Shown here one piece after another: positions 1 to 7,742 of a DNA stretch of 64,000 nt. The stretch is taken from the NCBI RefSeq assembly GCF_900095695.1, contig NZ_FMIQ01000004.1:1-64000 (forward strand). Reading direction: 5' to 3'. The position numbers and the translations under genes are program-made. The notes beneath the pieces are model-generated. The model saw only the letters and a program-made list of their open reading frames with translations. It was not told where the DNA came from and did not search any database. This DNA is from Hafnia alvei. Its GTDB lineage: Bacteria; Pseudomonadota; Gammaproteobacteria; Enterobacterales; Enterobacteriaceae. Each line of letters begins with the position of its first letter. The first letter of the stretch is position 1.

Positions 1-1
1 A

Positions 2-181
2 TTCCCAGTGCTACTTAAACAACTGGAGCTCATGCTGGTTTCTGGTGAGCTCAATCCCCATCATCAGCACTGTGTCACGCTGTATGCCAAAGGGCTGACC
101 TGCGAAGCAGATAGCTTAGGCAGTTGTGGTTACCTTTATATCGCGATTTATCCGACACCAGACAACAGACTGATCCGTTGA
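2..181 (+). CDS. cbeA: CbeA (YeeU)-type antitoxin, 5' end outside window
   Basis: The 59 visible residues match the C-terminal part of the CbeA/YeeU family. The stretches KQLELMLVSGELNP, LYAKGLTCEAD and GSCGYLYIAIYPTP are almost the same as in E. coli. CbeA is the antitoxin of type IV systems: it counteracts CbtA by stabilising MreB and FtsZ filaments instead of binding the toxin. The N-terminal half lies left of the window. The partner toxin gene starts 57 bases downstream and is broken. This gene pair is typical of CP4-like prophage and islet ends in enterobacteria. Confidence 0.88.
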   Translation, partial: FPVLLKQLELMLVSGELNPHHQHCVTLYAKGLTCEADSLGSCGYLYIAIYPTPDNRLIR

Positions 182-238
182 TCCCATTCCCTGAACCATC
201 AACCTTTTCAATCCCATTTAATTCAGGAACATTTCCAT

Positions 239-616
239 ATGCAAACCTTATCCGCCATCCCGTTACGGAAGGCATCGTCACGCCAAAGTCCTGTTGAAAT
301 CTAGCAACAGTTACTCGAATACCTGTTTCATAAGCACTACGGCCTAACGATTAACGACACACCCTTTGGCAATGAGGGGATCATTCAGGAACATATTGAC
401 GCCAGTATCTCACTGTGTGATGCGGTCAACGTGATTGTCGAAAAGTACGATTTGGTTCGTACCGACCGTCAGGGCTTCAGTGCGCAGGAGCAATCGCCGC
501 TTATCAGCAGCATCGATATTCTCCGTGCCCGCAAAGCCTGTGGTTTGATGACACGCAACGGTTACAAAGCCGTTACCGATATCACCCACGGCAAATACCG
601 CGGGGTAATACGATGA
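239..616 (+). pseudogene. cbtA: CbtA (YeeV)-type toxin gene with in-frame amber stop
   Basis: Read from the ATG at 239, the frame encodes a protein along the whole length of the CbtA/YeeV family (about 125 codons), but codon 22 (302-304) is TAG. In E. coli the sequence there is VEIWQ, so a TGG to TAG change is the simplest explanation. After the stop the frame is intact, with [34 protein letters not shown] and [16 protein letters not shown]. CbtA inhibits MreB and FtsZ polymerisation. Translation would give 21 residues unless an amber suppressor is present, or only a C-terminal fragment from an internal GTG at 431. The end overlaps the next gene by ATGA. Confidence 0.87.
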
Positions 617-978
617 AACTGTCTCTGACCCTAGAAGCCGATGCCGTCAATATACTGGCCCTCAACATGGGCCGAATCGCCGTAGATATTGATGGTATCG
701 ACCTGTCTGCCCTTATCGAGGCTATCAACAACAACGGTTGTAGGTTGCTGTTAATCAATGAACCAGCGTGTAAGACGCTAAACCATGAAAACCGCGGGGC
801 ATTAACGACTGAACAAGGGCTTGAGATAGTCATCCGTTGGCTTGAAGACAATATTGACGCCGATTCAACGATTATCTTCGACAACGATGATGCTCTCACA
901 GACTCCGCCGCCCTTTTGCCTTGTATAAAACAGGCTTTAGGCGATATTCGCCAACGTCAAATCATGGATGGTCAATGA
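613..978 (+). CDS. DUF5983 family protein
   Basis: This 121-residue protein starts in the ATGA overlap with the toxin frame, so it is probably translationally coupled to it. It has the typical opening of the DUF5983 family found directly downstream of cbtA in E. coli islands ([13 protein letters not shown], then [15 protein letters not shown]). The function of the family is unknown. No membrane segment or catalytic motif is visible; the C-terminal half is acidic. The coupling to a dead toxin frame may lower its expression, which is an inference. Confidence 0.75.
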   Translation: MKLSLTLEADAVNILALNMGRIAVDIDGIDLSALIEAINNNGCRLLLINEPACKTLNHENRGALTTEQGLEIVIRWLEDNIDADSTIIFDNDDALTDSAALLPCIKQALGDIRQRQIMDGQ

Positions 979-1082
979 CCATCGCACTCATGGTTAATGC
1001 TCAACCGTTTGCAAACCCGCCCACATCGCTAACCGTGATGTGGGTCTTCCTGATAACGCAAAAGAACGTAAGGTAAAAAATA

Positions 1083-1337
1083 ATGGCCATTATTCGCACA
1101 GAAAAAGAAAACGGAGAGAACCATTTACCCGCAGGCTGGCTCAGCGGCTTCGCCACGCTGTGTGGGATGTCTGAAGCGTCCGATACCGCCATCAGCGACG
1201 CCCATAAGGGCACGGTCACCTGCGAAGTCTGCTGTGATATCGCCAACGCGATATTTCGCTCGGTACAACGTGAAGAGGTGGCGCATGCCCCAGTTTCTGG
1301 CATTAAAATCCCGCTACGGGGGGACAGTCACCGATGA
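1083..1337 (+). CDS. small protein of unknown function, island cargo
   Basis: An 84-codon frame starts at an ATG with AAGGT about eight bases upstream and ends in an ATGA overlap with the next gene. The overlap argues that both are real. The protein has a CEVCCD cluster near residue 42-47 but no complete zinc-binding set. I do not recognise the family. Position between cbtA/DUF5983 and a DUF4942 gene makes it likely cargo of the same island. Confidence 0.5.
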   Translation: MAIIRTEKENGENHLPAGWLSGFATLCGMSEASDTAISDAHKGTVTCEVCCDIANAIFRSVQREEVAHAPVSGIKIPLRGDSHR

Positions 1338-1642
1338 ATATCGTCAACCTATTACGCGCTCCGCATCCGTTGGGCGGAGTGCAACTGAGTTGCACCGTCA
1401 CTGTTACTGCCGCAGCATTCGAAACGCTGACGACCTTGGGAACGGAAGGCATCTTTTACCCCGTCACCGCCAGCTCACCCGTGGCACAACATCTGATTGT
1501 CGATTTAGGCATGATACGAGATTGTGCACTGGATTTTGATAAGCCGCAGTTTACGACATGGTGCCGTGAGCATCTGCCGCTAACGTTTTCAGAGCTAGAG
1601 CCCATCGGCTATCTGTTTGTCGTCGGTTCGGATGACATATAG
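1334..1642 (+). CDS. small protein of unknown function, coupled to upstream gene
   Basis: A 102-residue protein begins in the ATGA overlap with the preceding 84-residue gene. It is soluble in appearance, rich in Thr, Leu and Ala, and contains no motif I can name. The overlap and shared strand suggest a two-gene unit transcribed with the cbeA-cbtA block. Some of the C-terminal half (PLTFSELEPIGYLFVV) looks like a folded alpha/beta domain, but that is only an impression. Confidence 0.5.
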   Translation: MNIVNLLRAPHPLGGVQLSCTVTVTAAAFETLTTLGTEGIFYPVTASSPVAQHLIVDLGMIRDCALDFDKPQFTTWCREHLPLTFSELEPIGYLFVVGSDDI

Positions 1643-1880
1643 CCCGACACGACCTTAAACGTGGCGTCCAACGGCGAAGAAACTACCAACGCCAATCTCG
1701 TTTGATACGACATCAAATAATCATCGTTACCGGCAATCGTCTTCCGTTCTTTCTCCCTCCCTCCCCATCATCCCCTATCGTTCCATACCTGTCAGGTTGC
1801 TTTTCTCTCTCGCCATGATTGCAAGGGAAGGGCCGCTCGTCGGTATTGATTAGCAATGCATAAATAAAAGGAAACTTGAT
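1643..1880. other. intergenic stretch, no gene seen
   Basis: About 240 bases between the unknown pair and the DUF4942 gene. It holds a pyrimidine-rich run near 1745-1770 and a good ribosome binding site (AAAAGGAAA) just before the DUF4942 ATG. I see no convincing coding frame, tRNA or terminator in it. Confidence 0.5.
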
Positions 1881-2723
1881 ATGACCACAAACTCAACAGA
1901 TAGCGTGGAATGCTTATCCGATCACACCGACGTGATTTGTTCCACCAGCATTGAACGTATTGTCACTGGACGTAATGCCGCGCTGGTACAAATTGAAGCG
2001 TTGATCCACCAGCTTAATGATATCTCGACACTGACCCGCAGTATCGGCGGCAAAACCGCCCTAGACTGGGCAATGAAGCAAGATTTTCGCTGCGGCTGCT
2101 GGCTGATGGAGAAAACAGAAACGGCGATGAAAGTTATCATCCGCAATCTCGATCGCAGTATATGGCGAGATCTGATGAAGCGCTCAGGGATGCTGTCGAT
2201 TATGGACGCTCAGGCGCGTGAGCAGTGGTACAACAGTCTGGAGAAAGAGGATATTCCGGCGATTAGCGAGGAGAATATTCTTAGCACCTTTGAGCAACTT
2301 CATCAGAGCAAAGATGACGTATTTGAACGCGGTGTCATCAACGTGTTTAAGGGATTGTCATGGGATTATAAGACAAATAGTCCATGTCACTTTGGCAAGA
2401 AAATCATCGTGACAGGGTTGGTTAAATGTGACCGATGGGGATTTGGGCTTAACTGGGGCTGGCAGCGCGACCGCCTAGCAGATCTTGAGCATATGCTAAT
2501 GTTACTCAACGGAAAGCCTATTCCCGATAATCGTGCCGACGTCACCCGACTCTTGGTCGATCACATTCATGAGAACAGACACAGCAAAAGTTATGAGGAT
2601 GAGATGTTTGTAATCAAGTATTTTCAGAAGGGCATTGCGCATATTACTTTTAAGCGACCAGAACTGGTTGATAAATTAAATGATATCATCGCTAAGTATT
2701 ATCCGGGGATGTTACCTTCATAA
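1881..2723 (+). CDS. DUF4942 domain-containing protein
   Basis: A 280-residue soluble protein resembling the DUF4942 proteins carried next to cbtA toxins on enterobacterial islands. The central segment (DVFERGVINVFKGLSWDYKT) and the C-terminal YFQKGIAHITFKRPELVDKLN are the parts that recall the family. Function is unknown; some relatives sit beside methyltransferase or restriction genes, but no catalytic motif can be pointed out here. It is the last gene before the selC-like sequence, so it is probably the terminal cargo gene of the element. The ATG is well placed after AAAAGGAAACTTG. Confidence 0.75.
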   Translation: MTTNSTDSVECLSDHTDVICSTSIERIVTGRNAALVQIEALIHQLNDISTLTRSIGGKTALDWAMKQDFRCGCWLMEKTETAMKVIIRNLDRSIWRDLMKRSGMLSIMDAQAREQWYNSLEKEDIPAISEENILSTFEQLHQSKDDVFERGVINVFKGLSWDYKTNSPCHFGKKIIVTGLVKCDRWGFGLNWGWQRDRLADLEHMLMLLNGKPIPDNRADVTRLLVDHIHENRHSKSYEDEMFVIKYFQKGIAHITFKRPELVDKLNDIIAKYYPGMLPS

Positions 2724-2863
2724 TTGCGTGTTGAGGTTTGATTAACATGAACATTTTTGATTATTTTCCTCTGAGTGAAATCATTTGGGGGCACAATAGG
2801 GGGCATTAGCAAAAATAAATTAAGACAAAAGTATGTAAATTCAATGGGTTTTTCTACTTAGTA

Positions 2864-2884
2864 CGACTCCTGTGATCTCCGCCA
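2864..2884 (+). other. selC 3'-end-like sequence, probable attachment site
   Basis: The sequence CGACTCCTGTGATCTCCGCC, followed by A, equals the T-arm to CCA end of the E. coli selenocysteine tRNA gene except that one T is missing (selC reads GATCTTCCGCCA). The remainder of a tRNA is absent: the bases upstream do not give a D-arm or anticodon arm. Such 3'-end copies are left at the far end of islands that integrate into a tRNA gene. The G-rich repeats at 2786-2807 (GGGGGCA, twice) just inside resemble the sequences often seen near ends of P4-type elements. The att assignment is an inference. Confidence 0.6.
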
Positions 2885-3276
2885 AATATCTCCCCTGAAC
2901 CCCACAAAACTCAATAAAATTATTATAATACATGTGATTGTGGATATTTATGTTCCGCCGAATTCAACTCATGTCTTTCAGAATCAAGTACACTATGTTC
3001 CTTATGAAACTAACAGCACGACAAGTAAGTTTACATAGCCAAACCCAAAGATTAGACATATAGGCTCTTCAATGGGGGCATTAATGTCACAGTAAATTTG
3101 GTCATCTATTTATTGGTCTGCTCTTAAGCTTTCTGCGGCATATATTTAGATCGCTATTCGAATAAATGACACGATAAAATAAACCCTATAATAATTGTGG
3201 AGTATCATGAGCCGCAATTTACGGCCTGGACATGAAGTCAGGCATTTACACTTAGATCTCACTTCCTTTGACTATC
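2885..3276. other. AT-rich gap between island end and Zorya genes
   Basis: About 390 bases with no convincing gene. The region is AT-rich and includes ATTATTATAATACATGTG near 2930, which could contribute a -10 element. It presumably contains the promoter of the Zorya operon, but I cannot place a -35/-10 pair with confidence. No integrase or transposase remnant was recognised. Confidence 0.45.
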
Positions 3277-4584
3277 ATGAAAAAAAGAATTCTGCTTTCG
3301 CTGTTATTCATGCCCTGCGTTTCATATGCCGCAGCGACTATAACATTCAGCACAGTTACGTCTGACCCCATCACAAATGGCTTCGTATTAGTTAACTTGG
3401 TTTTGGCAATATTTTTCGCCTTCATACGCTTTGACAGATTCGCCATTGTTCATGGCCCCGAAATACTCACCACCGTGGGGATCCTCGGTTGTTTTGCTGG
3501 TATTGCAACTTCGCTACTGCATTTTGATTCAACTAATGTAGCTGAAAGCGTGCCACATCTACTCGAAGGGGTGAAAACTGCTTTTCTCGCTTCGTTAAGT
3601 GGTGTTTTCGGCTCTTTGGTTATCAGAGCAAGACACTATTTCCAGAAGAAACCCATTCCCCAGACGCCCGGCACCCCTAAGGCAGCAAGCCTGGATGACG
3701 TCGTAGCTGCTACTCAAGCGCTTCAGAAAAGTCTCGCTGGGAGCGAGGACAGTAGCCTCCTGACACAGCTTAAATTAATGCGTCAGGAACAAGCGGATGA
3801 ATTACGAGCATTGCGCAGTGCCTTTGATACATTTTCTCAGAAAATGGCTGAAGATGGCTCCAAAGCGCTTATTGATGCACTAAAAGACGTCATCAATGAT
3901 TTTAATGCACAGATTAATGAGCAGTTTGGCGAAAATTTCAAGCATCTGAACGCAAGCGTGGAAAAACTGGTCATCTGGCAGCAGCAGTACAAAGATGAAC
4001 TTGACACATTGCAGACGGTACAAAAATCTACAGCTGAGGATCTCAGGGAAGCTTCTCTGGGTCTTGCGTCGTTCATCGAGCAGGCATCCAGTTTTGCTCA
4101 GACCGCAAATGCTCTGGAAGAGACACTTCAAAACTTAGCCCGGCAGCATCAGGACATCGATCAGTCTCAGCGCTCCATGAGTGAAGTGTTATCGCAAATG
4201 AAAGAGGTTACGCCTCAGTTCTCACGCAAAATTGATGAAATGACTGCATCAATGGCGCAGGGCGTTACAAAACTGCAGGGTGATGTAAGTAATATCGTTA
4301 TGGATTTCGGCACTCAGGCGCAATCTTTCTCTTCAGAAATAAAACAGTTTTTGACTGAGACGCTCAGTCAATCCCAGTCGGAGGTCAATGCAGGGCTAAC
4401 CCAGTCAGTGGATAAGATCCATCAGAGTGTTGTTGCTCTGGATACCGGCCTGCAGGAGGAACTGACGAAAAGCCTCGAAACCCTAGGCCGACAGCTTGCT
4501 TCTCTTTCCGAGAAGTTTGTCGCTGATTACACCCCTCTGACCGAACGCCTGAGAGAAGTAGTGCGTATTGCTTCCGCGACGTGA
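3277..4584 (+). CDS. zorA: Zorya type II protein ZorA (MotA/ExbB-like stator with long tail)
   Basis: ZorA forms, with ZorB, a proton-driven inner-membrane motor that senses phage invasion at the envelope. The 435-residue protein (ATG at 3277; a TTG nine bases upstream is also possible) starts with a hydrophobic signal-like segment. TM-like stretches follow near residues 25-43, 51-69 and 86-107, as in MotA-like proteins. From about residue 120 to the end it is Gln/Glu/Ser-rich and heptad-like, which is the cytoplasmic tail. The tail is shorter than in type I ZorA. zorB starts seven bases downstream. The RBS is poor, so the exact start is uncertain. Confidence 0.85.
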   Translation: MKKRILLSLLFMPCVSYAAATITFSTVTSDPITNGFVLVNLVLAIFFAFIRFDRFAIVHGPEILTTVGILGCFAGIATSLLHFDSTNVAESVPHLLEGVKTAFLASLSGVFGSLVIRARHYFQKKPIPQTPGTPKAASLDDVVAATQALQKSLAGSEDSSLLTQLKLMRQEQADELRALRSAFDTFSQKMAEDGSKALIDALKDVINDFNAQINEQFGENFKHLNASVEKLVIWQQQYKDELDTLQTVQKSTAEDLREASLGLASFIEQASSFAQTANALEETLQNLARQHQDIDQSQRSMSEVLSQMKEVTPQFSRKIDEMTASMAQGVTKLQGDVSNIVMDFGTQAQSFSSEIKQFLTETLSQSQSEVNAGLTQSVDKIHQSVVALDTGLQEELTKSLETLGRQLASLSEKFVADYTPLTERLREVVRIASAT

Positions 4585-4591
4585 GAAGACT

Positions 4592-5272
4592 ATGAATTTA
4601 GAACAGAGCAACCAATCTTACTGGATACCACTTGCGGATCTAATGACGGGCTTGATGATGGTCTTTATGCTGCTGACTGCCGCATTTATGCTTCGCGTGG
4701 AGCAGACGACGACACTTGTTGTAAAAGAGTATGAAGTCACGAAGCGTGACATGCAGCTGGCTTTGCAGAAAGAATTTGCGAAAGATCTGAAACAATGGAA
4801 CGCAGAAATTCTGGGAGATATGACTATCCGCTTTAACGATCCCTCCGTTCTTTTTGCAACAGGATCTTCAGAATTACGTCCGCGTTTCAGAGAGGTCCTT
4901 GGCGAGTTTTTCCCCCGTTACATTGCTCTGCTGACATCCGATAAATACAGAAGTGCCGTTAAGGAAATACGTATAGAAGGGCATACCAGTACCTTCTGGA
5001 GTGGAGCTAAAGATGGAAAAGAGGCCTATTTCAGAAACATGGAACTCTCTCAGGCAAGAACCCGCAGCACGCTCGAATATCTGATGTCATTACCAAAAGT
5101 ACAGGGTGACGAAAAATGGCTGGTTCAGCATGTGACAGCTAATGGATTGTCATCTTCTCATCCCCTTTCACATAAATCGTCGCAGGCGGCAAATCAGCGA
5201 GTGGAGTTTCGTATCGTCACAAACGCCAGCGAGAAGATGGATCTTATTGCAGGGAAATTATCCAAAAAATGA
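4592..5272 (+). CDS. zorB: Zorya protein ZorB (MotB/OmpA-like stator subunit)
   Basis: ZorB is the peptidoglycan-binding partner of ZorA. The 226-residue protein has one N-terminal membrane helix containing PLADLMTGLMMVFMLL; Asp16 in it is placed like the proton-carrying Asp of MotB. The rest is periplasmic with an OmpA-type domain: EIRIEGHTST (about 130), NMELSQARTRSTLEYL and QAANQRVEFRIV, the usual order of the family. The ATG at 4592 was preferred over an in-frame TTG at 4568 because GTGAGAAG upstream gives a ribosome site and the membrane helix is then at the normal distance. It overlaps zorE by ATGA. Confidence 0.88.
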   Translation: MNLEQSNQSYWIPLADLMTGLMMVFMLLTAAFMLRVEQTTTLVVKEYEVTKRDMQLALQKEFAKDLKQWNAEILGDMTIRFNDPSVLFATGSSELRPRFREVLGEFFPRYIALLTSDKYRSAVKEIRIEGHTSTFWSGAKDGKEAYFRNMELSQARTRSTLEYLMSLPKVQGDEKWLVQHVTANGLSSSHPLSHKSSQAANQRVEFRIVTNASEKMDLIAGKLSKK

Positions 5273-6114
5273 GCTTTAAGTTACCTAATTTTTTAAGCTG
5301 GCCCTCACTGGATATTTTGCGTCACAAGATGGCCGCTCCGCTTACAGATAACTTTATGCTGGTTCCTGTCTATTCTGAAATATCTATTGTCGATCAATTG
5401 AATACTGGTGGCGTCGAAATTGATCTCGATGAAATTAGCGTCCATGAAGATGGGACATTACTCTACCGTGGCTATCGTGGCCTGCTCCATATAAGGGATA
5501 TAACTTCAATTTCTGGTGAAACAAGGATGCCCAGATATCATCTGGCTTATTGTCAGACTCTTGAGAAAATGAAGAAAAATTCTCGATTTGACCGATATGT
5601 TGTTGCACAAACAACGTCTGGTGAGTTTAAAGTCAATATAGTCGATCGAGAGGTAACATCCCAAAATGTAAGATTAAATGTGTGCCAAAATTGCCTGGAT
5701 AGGATTCATTGGAAGGGTTTTAGTATCCAAGGGATGTCACGTGCGGAGCGACAGAATCGAGTGGACAGTTTTTCGCTGCCGGAATTTTTTAGAGAATATC
5801 CACGTGACCTGATCGGCGCTAAACCCCTACATACATCAGCTACCGCACCACTCAATGACTATTCACAAAACTGGACTAAGTTGTCAAAGGAGATCAGGCA
5901 ACAACGTGGATATCAATGCGAATGTTGCGGAGAGTCTTTCAGACAGGATAAATCCCGATTCTTGCATGTCCACCATCGTAATGGCCTGAAAAACGATAAC
6001 AGAAATGTAAATCTGGCAGTACTTTGCATTGCATGTCATGCGCAGCAACCTCAGCATGGACATCTCAAGGCTCATCCTGATTACAAACTATTCATGACAC
6101 GTCATAAGGGCTAA
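5269..6114 (+). CDS. zorE: Zorya type II effector ZorE (HNH nuclease)
   Basis: The third gene of the operon begins in an ATGA overlap with zorB. The 281-residue protein ends in an HNH domain: Cys217 and Cys220 (CECCGE), the His pair 235-236 (VHHRNG), the Asn-rich NDNRNVNLAVL and Cys253/Cys256-His257 (CIACH), giving both the zinc-binding cysteines and the beta-beta-alpha metal site. The N-terminal ~200 residues have no motif I recognise, apart from CQNC near residue 142. Type II Zorya systems are defined by ZorA, ZorB and an HNH protein, ZorE, thought to nick or degrade DNA during infection. All key residues look intact. Confidence 0.87.
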   Translation: MSFKLPNFLSWPSLDILRHKMAAPLTDNFMLVPVYSEISIVDQLNTGGVEIDLDEISVHEDGTLLYRGYRGLLHIRDITSISGETRMPRYHLAYCQTLEKMKKNSRFDRYVVAQTTSGEFKVNIVDREVTSQNVRLNVCQNCLDRIHWKGFSIQGMSRAERQNRVDSFSLPEFFREYPRDLIGAKPLHTSATAPLNDYSQNWTKLSKEIRQQRGYQCECCGESFRQDKSRFLHVHHRNGLKNDNRNVNLAVLCIACHAQQPQHGHLKAHPDYKLFMTRHKG

Positions 6115-6194
6115 ATGCGCCAAGTAAGCCGCAATAGGCTTCACTACAGCCTGCCTGTTATTCTCGCCATGGGCGATCAATCTTTCATCTGAAC

Positions 6195-6228
6195 GAAAAG
6201 CCTCTGACTTCAGAAGCTTTTCTGTTAT
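6195..6228 (+). terminator. hairpin after zorE, possible terminator
   Basis: GAAAAGC at 6195-6201 pairs with GCTTTTC at 6216-6222, and TCTGA/TCAGA extend the stem inside with one mismatch. A modest T-rich tail follows (TTTTCTGTTATCT). It lies between the convergent ends of zorE and yihP. Confidence 0.5.
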
Positions 6229-6276
6229 CTGCTACAGGTCCGGCCCGTTTAAGCGATGTCCCGCTAGATAACCCTG

Positions 6277-7698
6277 TCACCTCGCGGCAGCCGGTTGTTC
6301 ATTGTTTTGAGCGACGGGCAGAGGAGCGTTTAGCTGTGATTTCCGTTTCCCAATCTCTTCAATGATCAGCGCAAACCGCGTTTCGTTGAGCTTGTAAAAG
6401 AGTCCCATCGTGATTGCCGCGATAATCGCCAGCCCGCAGGGCCAGAGGAATATCAGCTGGCGCAGGCCCAGAAGCGTGCCTGCGCTCTGAATCGCGTTTG
6501 GCACATAGCCGATTTGCGTCAGCATGATGCCGGGCAGGAAACCCGCCAGCGCCGCCGAGATTTTGCGCGAGAAGGTATAGCCGGTATACACCGAGCCTTC
6601 TGCGCGGATCCCCGTTTTCCACTCGCCGTAATCCACGGTGTCCGGTACCAGCGCCCAGTTCAGGCTGTTGACAAATGCGGTGCCAAAAAAGGCCATGCAG
6701 GAAAACAGCACAAACAGCACCGAAGTACTGCCAAAGGTAAAATTCAGCATATCGCCAACGGCCCATAAGATTAGCCCGCCGAGATAAACCTGTTTCTTGC
6801 CGAAGCGTTTTACCGCAGTAGGTACCAGAAACACGCCAATCAAAATACAGCCCATACTGAAAAAGCCCATCCATGCGAGAAGATGAACATCATTGAGCAC
6901 GTACTGGGTGTAATAAACCTGAATGGCGAGCTTGATGTTAAACGCCGCCAGCGAGCAAAGGTTGGCGATGCACAGCACCAGCAGCGGCGGATTGCGGAAG
7001 ATAGCGCAGAACGATTTCATCATGCTGGGTTTGTGATAGCCGGGCGTGATCTCCACATAGCGTTCCTTGACGCCGCTGTAGCACCACCACATGCAAAATA
7101 ATCCGCCGGTGGCGAATAACAGCGCCGCCACTAAATAGCCGAGCGACGGTTTTCCCACGAACATCGCCTGAACCGGCATAAACCCGACCGTACACAGCAG
7201 CAGCCCAAGCGTCGCGCCGCCCTGACGCCAAGCCGCCAGATGCGCCCGCTCCTGCGGATTTTTGGTGATCGCCGGCACCATCGCGCCGTAGGAGCAGTTC
7301 ATCAGGCTGTAGAACAGGCCAAACAGCATAAACAGCACCGTGGCGAGGGCTGTTTTGACCGTCAGACTGAAGTCGTTCGCCATAAACTGCGCCGAGGCGA
7401 CGATTGCCACGGGCAAGGCGGCATACAGAATAAACGGCCTGAATTTCCCTTTCGCATCAATATTGCGCCGTGAATCCAGCAGTACGCCGGTCAGCATATC
7501 GGTGAACGCCGTAAAGAACTTCGCCACCAGAAAGATAATGCCGCCGTAAAACGCGGGCATCCCCAGCTGGTCGGTATAGAACTTCAGCAGATACAACGTG
7601 CCGATGCTCAGCATCAGGTTAGAGCCTAAATCGCCGATGCCGTAGGCGCATTTCTCGCGCAGGCTCAGCGGCAGGGTTAGCGGATCGTGAGTGCTCAT
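6277..7698 (-). CDS. yihP: GPH-family sulfonate/sugar transporter YihP
   Basis: A 473-residue, 12-helix transporter of the glycoside-pentoside-hexuronide:cation symporter family. It starts with the family pattern YGIGDLGSNLMLSIGTLYLLKFY and keeps NCSYGAMVPAITKNP and DTVDYGEWKTG. In the sulfoquinovose locus one of the two GPH proteins imports sulfoquinovose and the other is proposed to export dihydroxypropanesulfonate (DHPS). The assignment as yihP rests on gene order (distal to yihO) and not on a decisive residue. It is the last gene of the operon. The ATG at 7698 is 44 bases after the frameshifted yihO stop, or 21 after the intended one. Confidence 0.8.
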   Translation of the reverse strand: MSTHDPLTLPLSLREKCAYGIGDLGSNLMLSIGTLYLLKFYTDQLGMPAFYGGIIFLVAKFFTAFTDMLTGVLLDSRRNIDAKGKFRPFILYAALPVAIVASAQFMANDFSLTVKTALATVLFMLFGLFYSLMNCSYGAMVPAITKNPQERAHLAAWRQGGATLGLLLCTVGFMPVQAMFVGKPSLGYLVAALLFATGGLFCMWWCYSGVKERYVEITPGYHKPSMMKSFCAIFRNPPLLVLCIANLCSLAAFNIKLAIQVYYTQYVLNDVHLLAWMGFFSMGCILIGVFLVPTAVKRFGKKQVYLGGLILWAVGDMLNFTFGSTSVLFVLFSCMAFFGTAFVNSLNWALVPDTVDYGEWKTGIRAEGSVYTGYTFSRKISAALAGFLPGIMLTQIGYVPNAIQSAGTLLGLRQLIFLWPCGLAIIAAITMGLFYKLNETRFALIIEEIGKRKSQLNAPLPVAQNNEQPAAAR

Positions 7699-7742
7699 GG
7701 GCTTTATCTCGTTGTTATGTCAGGCCAGCCGTTTGCGGGTTT

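Noticed and set aside
2864-2884. A complete selC gene
   Set aside because: Only the 3' end matches; the bases upstream cannot form the D-arm, anticodon arm or long variable arm.
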